From Microtetraspora glauca (GTDB taxonomy: Bacteria > Actinomycetota > Actinomycetes > Streptosporangiales > Streptosporangiaceae), in contig BBYL01000011.1 in the NCBI GenBank assembly GCA_001570385.1, forward strand, positions 1 to 64,000: a stretch of 64,000 nucleotides of DNA, given 5' to 3'. The translations under genes and the position numbers were made by a program. Position 1 is the stretch's first letter; every line of letters begins with the position of its first letter. This document shows, piece by piece, positions 59,633-64,000 of the stretch. The notes beneath the pieces are model-generated. The model saw only the letters and a program-made list of their open reading frames with translations. It did no database searches and had not been told where the DNA came from.

Positions 59633-60627
59633 ATCGCGACCTCCTCCTTCCGCGCGGTGCTGTCCCGCGTGTCGTCGTGGGAGTCGGCGCCGCCGTCGTC
59701 GGCGCGGTGGCCGGTCAGGGCCAGGAAGACCTCGTCGAGGCTGGACTTGCGCAGCGACAGCTCCGCCGCGACCACCCCGAGGTCGTCCAGGCGGCGCACG
59801 ATCGCGGGAACCAGCGCGGGGTCGCGAACGCTGCCGGTGACCAGGCCGCCCGCGATCTCCGGCGCCGAGCCGAGAACGTCGCCCACCACACCCACGACCA
59901 CGTCCAGATGGGATGCCCGCAGCGGCCGCACCTCCAGCACCTGGGCGCCCGTGGTGGCCTTGAGCTCGTCGGACGTGCCCCGCGCGATCACCTTGCCGTG
60001 GTCGAACACCACGATGTCGTCGGCGAGCTGGTCGGCCTCCTCCAGATATTGCGTGGTGAGCAGCACCGTCACGCCGTCGTCCCGCAGTCCGCGGACGACC
60101 GCCCACAGGTCCGCGCGGCTGCGTGGGTCGAGGCCGGTCGTCGGCTCGTCCAGGAACAGCAGCTGGGGGTGGCCCACCAGGCTCGCGGCGAGGTCCAGCC
60201 TGCGGCGCATGCCGCCCGAGAACGTCTTCGCGGCCCGGCCGCCGGCCTCGGTCAGGTCGAACCGGTCGAGCAGCTCGGCGGCGCGCCGCTTGGCCTCGGC
60301 CCGCGGCATGTCGAGCAGGCGGCCGATCATCACGAGGTTCTCCACGCCGGTCAGCGCCTCGTCGACCGCGGCGTACTGCCCGGTCAGGCCGATCAGCGAC
60401 CGCACCTGGTGGGCCTGCTTGACGACGTCGAACCCGGCCACCCGGGCGTGGCCCGCGTCGGGCTTGAGCAATGTGGCGAGGACGCGCACCGCGGTGGTCT
60501 TTCCCGCGCCGTTCGGCCCGAGGACGCCGAGCAGCCGGCCTCGTGGCACCTCCAGATCCACCCCGTCGAGCGCCTTGGTCTCGCCATAGCGCTTGGCCAG
60601 ACCCTCGGCCTGAATCGCGTATGTCAT
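59629..60627 (-). CDS. ABC exporter ATPase (DrrA-like)
   Basis: 332 aa from the ATG of MTYAIQAEGLAKRYG behind AGAGAGAAGAGATC. Walker A GPNGAGKTTAVRVLA (about 40), signature TFSGGMRRRLDLAASLVG, Walker B LLFLDEPTTGLDPRSR and the H-loop glutamine variant LLTTQYLEEADQL (His replaced by Gln, as in DrrA proteins). The C-terminal DrrA-specific domain (about 230-332) is present. The array of phased CTGA repeats begins 45 bp upstream. Confidence 0.93.
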   Translation of the reverse strand: MTYAIQAEGLAKRYGETKALDGVDLEVPRGRLLGVLGPNGAGKTTAVRVLATLLKPDAGHARVAGFDVVKQAHQVRSLIGLTGQYAAVDEALTGVENLVMIGRLLDMPRAEAKRRAAELLDRFDLTEAGGRAAKTFSGGMRRRLDLAASLVGHPQLLFLDEPTTGLDPRSRADLWAVVRGLRDDGVTVLLTTQYLEEADQLADDIVVFDHGKVIARGTSDELKATTGAQVLEVRPLRASHLDVVVGVVGDVLGSAPEIAGGLVTGSVRDPALVPAIVRRLDDLGVVAAELSLRKSSLDEVFLALTGHRADDGGADSHDDTRDSTARKEEVAI

Positions 60628-60671
60628 GATCTCTTCTCTCTTCGGTGTCGGATCCACTCTGGAGGACGGCA

Positions 60672-60731
60672 CTGACATTTCGCTGATCCTCTCCGGCCGG
60701 CGCTGACATATCGCTGACGGCGCGCTGAGAG
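60672..60731. promoter_or_regulatory. Array of CTGA direct repeats with 11-bp pitch before the exporter
   Basis: CTGA occurs at 60672, 60683, 60703, 60714 and 60725; steps of 11, 20, 11 and 11 bp. On the minus strand the units read GTCAGCG-like (for example GTCAGCGATAT, GTCAGCGCCGG). Heptamer repeats on one face of the helix are the binding mode of SARP and of OmpR/PhoP-type activators. The array lies between the exporter gene and a divergent, broken SARP gene. Confidence 0.6.
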
Positions 60732-60904
60732 GCGTGGCCGGACACCGCGTGACCTCGGGGAACATCCGATTGGAAGCACGTTGGCCACCCATTCGGTGAA
60801 AATCCCAGCGATTTATCACGTATCGGGCACCTGGGGAGGGAAGCGCCGCGGAACCGACGGGCGGATCCTGTTTCCATCTGTTTCCCATGCGAGGCGGGAT
60901 GATT

Positions 60905-61125
60905 ATGGAGAGCCGCGACTGGCCCGCTGCGCGGGCCACCCTTCTCGGCGGTTTCCGCTTACTCGCCGGAGACGATCAGGTGCCTGTCACCGGGGGTCTG
61001 AGCGTCTTCTGTCGTTCATCGCCCTCTGCGGCCGGTCCGTCTCCCGGGCGCTGATGGCGGGCATCCTGTGGCCCGACGCCCCGGACCACAGGGCGTACGC
61101 GAGCCGGCGGTCGGCGCCGGAGATC
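60905..61125 (+). pseudogene. SARP regulator remnant with frameshift
   Basis: From ATG 60905 the frame reads MESRDWPAARATLLGGFRLL then AGDDQVPVTGG; near 60990-61005 it shifts, and the homology continues in another frame as SERLLSFIALCGRSVSRALM and AGILWPDAPDHRAYASRRSA. Together this is the start of a SARP winged-helix domain (usual form LLGGF...RLLAFLAL...LWPD...ASLRSAL). After about 61125 the likeness ends. The regulator is dead. The surrounding bases 60732-60904 and 61126-61250 hold no gene. Confidence 0.7.
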
Positions 61126-61250
61126 CGCCCGGCCGATGACTCCCGGTCGAGCCGGCCGCCCACGCGGCCGGCCGCACTCCGCCAACTGCCCGGCAGAGCG
61201 TCGAACGGCCGCGCGGATTCCTGGGCGGGCGGCGACTTGGGGGGAGGGAC

Positions 61251-62078
61251 TCAGGAGGTGCCGGCGCGTACGGCGGTCGTGGCCAGGGTGGTGTAGCTCA
61301 TCGTGAAGCGTCCACCGAGGGAGTCGATGGCGCCCCCGACCGCGTCCAGTATCTCGGCCAGCTGATCGGGACGGAGTTGGGTGAGACCGCCGGTGGTGGA
61401 TAGCAGGGTCAGCCATTGGTCGCGCGTGTAGGACTGCTCCCAGTCGAATCGCCACTGTTCGGGATCGTTGAACTGTTCGGTCTCGCGGATCTTGTCGGCG
61501 AACTTCGCGTATGCCGCCTGGTAGAAGGCGAGCGGACGTCGGGCCGGTTGGCCGTTGAGCGGAGACTCGGGCGCCGCCCGCCGGTAGGCGGCGGCGAACG
61601 GTTCGGCTACCTCGGCAGGCGGCTCGTACACGTGCCCGAAGATCGCCAGCCGTCCTCCTGGACGCAGCACACGTGCCGCCTTGGCGGCGCCGGTGACCGG
61701 ATCCACCCAGTGCCACGACTGGGCGGCGACGACCGCGTCGAACGTCCGGCCGACGGGCTGCCAGGCTTCGAAGGCCGTTACCTCGACCTGCAGGCCCTGG
61801 GCTCGCGCGAAGTCGGCCATCCGCGCATCGGGCTCGACGCCGAGCACGGTGCAGCCGGCGGCCTGGAACTGGCGGGCCGCGATGCCGGTACCGCAGCCGA
61901 CGTCGAGCACGTCAGGCCCGGGGCTCCCGGCGACGATCCGCGTCACCAACGCATCGGGGTAGCCGGGGCGGGCTCGGTCGTAGCGTTGCGCGTCCACGCC
62001 GAACGACTCGGCCATCCGCCGGGCCTTGTGCGGATCCGTTGGGGGCGGTTCTGGTTGCTCCCGAGGTAGGATGGGCAT
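61251..62078 (-). CDS. Class I SAM-dependent methyltransferase
   Basis: 275 aa. SAM-binding motif I VLDVGCGTGIAARQF (about 57-71), acidic GVEPDARM after strand 2, FDAVVAAQSWHWVD (motif post-II) and LRPGGRLAIFGH (motif III). The N-terminal RMAESFGVDAQRYDRARPGYP is typical of small-molecule methyltransferases close to UbiE/trans-aconitate enzymes. The acceptor substrate is unknown. Its start codon lies inside the palindrome cluster shared with the TetR gene, so the latter probably represses it. Confidence 0.9.
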   Translation of the reverse strand: MPILPREQPEPPPTDPHKARRMAESFGVDAQRYDRARPGYPDALVTRIVAGSPGPDVLDVGCGTGIAARQFQAAGCTVLGVEPDARMADFARAQGLQVEVTAFEAWQPVGRTFDAVVAAQSWHWVDPVTGAAKAARVLRPGGRLAIFGHVYEPPAEVAEPFAAAYRRAAPESPLNGQPARRPLAFYQAAYAKFADKIRETEQFNDPEQWRFDWEQSYTRDQWLTLLSTTGGLTQLRPDQLAEILDAVGGAIDSLGGRFTMSYTTLATTAVRAGTS

Positions 62079-62108
62079 GTGCCCACCTTAGTGGGCGAAT
62101 GCCCACTA
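62072..62108. promoter_or_regulatory. Cluster of overlapping TGGGC/GCCCA palindromes (TetR operator)
   Basis: Three perfect inverted repeats overlap: TGGGCA-TG-TGCCCA (62072-62085), GCCCAC-CTTA-GTGGGC (62081-62096) and TAGTGGGC-GAAT-GCCCACTA (62089-62108). They cover the methyltransferase start and the divergent TetR promoter region, the classic place for a TetR operator. Confidence 0.8.
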
Positions 62109-62151
62109 GCCAACGGATGTCAGCTGGTTGACGCACGAGAGGATCTTTTAA

Positions 62152-62754
62152 GTGCCGACGGGGGTACACCTTCGCGACGCCCGGCAGCAGCTGTTCGACG
62201 CTGCGGAACGCGTGCTTCTGCGGGACGGGCCGAACGGGCTGACCAGCCGTGCCGTCACCGACGAGGCGGGCTGCGCCAAAGGTGTCCTGCACCGGCACTT
62301 CACCGACTTCGACGCCTTCCTCGCCGACCTCGTGCTCGACCGGGCCGCGCGGCTCGAGACGCAGGCGAGTGCGCTGCGCGAGTCCGCCGGTACCGGCACG
62401 GTGGCCGACAACCTCACCAGCGCGCTGACCACCCTGTTCGGACCGGTTCCGGTGGCGATCATCCCGCTCATCACCTTCCGGGACGAGTTGCGCGCACGGC
62501 TGCGGCAAGCCAGGCCCGGAGGTGGCATCGCGATCCTCGCCCAGGCCACGACCGCGATCTCGGCCTACCTGGCCGATGAGCGTGAACTGGGCCGCATCGC
62601 GGCAGGCGCCGACATCGACTCGCTCACCCTCTCCCTGGTCGGTGGCGGTCATCTCCTGTTCGCGGACCGCGACCCCGGCCCGCCGGCCACGGCAGTCGTC
62701 AACAAGTTCGTGACAGGGGTCATCGCCGACGCCGTGCGACGACGACCGGATTAG
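62152..62754 (+). CDS. TetR-family repressor
   Basis: 200 aa from a GTG behind GAGAGGAT. The helix-turn-helix is complete: LTSRAVTDEAGCAKGVLHRHF (about 30-50 region), preceded by the helix RQQLFDAAERVLLRDGP. The ligand-binding C-terminal half (about 60-200) is not similar to well-known drug regulators. Divergent from the methyltransferase, it probably controls that gene and itself through the palindromes at 62072-62108. Confidence 0.9.
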   Translation: MPTGVHLRDARQQLFDAAERVLLRDGPNGLTSRAVTDEAGCAKGVLHRHFTDFDAFLADLVLDRAARLETQASALRESAGTGTVADNLTSALTTLFGPVPVAIIPLITFRDELRARLRQARPGGGIAILAQATTAISAYLADERELGRIAAGADIDSLTLSLVGGGHLLFADRDPGPPATAVVNKFVTGVIADAVRRRPD

Positions 62755-62760
62755 GGACCC

Positions 62761-63021
62761 CCGAGTGTCGGCATGGGGTCCACGATGATGGATGCGCTGC
62801 GGCCAGGTGACGTGGTGGTGTTCACCAAGCCGGACCGGCTCGGCAGGTCGGTGAAGACGCTGAAGGAGATCGCCGACCGCATCCTGTGGGCCGGGGCCGG
62901 GCTACGGGCGCTGGACCAGAACATCGCCACCACCACCGCCGAGGTCACCCCGGCGTGGATCGCGCCCTTCATGGCCGTCGCTCCCGATCGGGGGGAGGGC
63001 TCGGGCCGGATCGACGGCTGA
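62761..63021 (+). pseudogene. Serine resolvase/invertase fragment
   Basis: The frame encodes ALRPGDVVVFTKPDRLGRSV, KTLKEIADRI and LRALDQNIATTTAEVTP. This is the middle of the catalytic domain of serine recombinases, with the conserved DRLGRS arginines. The N-terminal active-site serine region and the C-terminal helix-turn-helix are absent, so it cannot recombine DNA. A trace of a transposon or phage next to sepH. Confidence 0.75.
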
Positions 63022-63045
63022 GCCGCCACGGGTCGAGTCGGCGGG

Positions 63046-64000
<955 letters not shown>

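Noticed and set aside
55522..60627. Secondary-metabolite biosynthetic cluster around the AfsR-like gene
   Set aside because: There is a regulator, an exporter and a methyltransferase but no polyketide, peptide, terpene or RiPP core gene in the window.
62761..63021. Functional serine recombinase
   Set aside because: The catalytic serine region and the DNA-binding domain are missing; only the DRLGRS middle remains.

Overview
The window comes from a high-GC Gram-positive actinomycete, most likely Streptosporangiales or a close relative. This is inferred from codon usage, a SepH-like septation protein, SARP/AfsR-type regulators, a type-A RNase P RNA, leaderless promoters and CebR/CelR-like operators; no 16S or other taxonomic marker is present.

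Layout. 1-716 holds the N-terminal part of an IS630-type transposase cut by the window edge. 981-4795 is an exporter pair: an ABC-2 permease and an unusual extracellular alpha/beta-hydrolase fused to an ABC ATPase. 5026-7936 pairs an undescribed His-rich membrane protein with convergent CopD and CopC. 8261-12371 carries a secreted GH18 chitinase and a divergent MFS transporter. 12405-12670 is a Gfo/Idh/MocA remnant behind an intact operator. 12836-14668 encodes a TAP-like hydrolase.

14741-25683 is a xylan/beta-glucan utilisation locus: LacI repressor, sugar-binding lipoprotein, two permeases, a cytoplasmic GH5, a large secreted GH10 xylanase with four carbohydrate-binding modules, and a cytoplasmic GH43. 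Palindromes of the GAAAnTTTC type lie before the repressor, the transporter, the Gfo/Idh remnant and the chitinase/MFS pair, suggesting one regulon. A one-mismatch CebR/CelR site flanks the transporter promoter. The polymer is cut outside, oligomers are imported, and GH43/GH5 finish them inside.

25690-27891 holds an SDR and an FAD amine oxidase. 27854-33578 is a compact five-gene operon of uncharacterised proteins (recalled as the SCO2521-SCO2524 families plus a membrane protein) around a ParA-like ATPase whose P-loop lysine is arginine. It is the best candidate here for an undescribed system. 33931-36635 has a 2-hydroxyacid dehydrogenase and a ThDP enzyme. 36637-38001 is an orphan histidine kinase. 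38127-42355 is a coupled operon for peptide handling (M19, M20, GNAT, enolase-superfamily epimerase). 42487-45344 is a housekeeping trio (Nif3-like, zinc-ribbon, RNase HI-phosphatase) followed by rnpB. 45980-46785 is a graveyard of gene remnants.

46921-55277 is mixed: small secreted proteins, a GNAT, a membrane-anchored MazF-like protein, an NAD-epimerase, a SulP-STAS-carbonic anhydrase fusion, a repeat-rich membrane protein and a PEBP lipoprotein. 55522-62754 has an AfsR-like regulator, a DrrAB-like exporter preceded by 11-bp-phased direct repeats, a broken divergent SARP gene, and a methyltransferase/TetR pair sharing an operator. The window ends with a resolvase fragment and the C-terminal part of sepH. 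No tRNA and no CRISPR array was seen.
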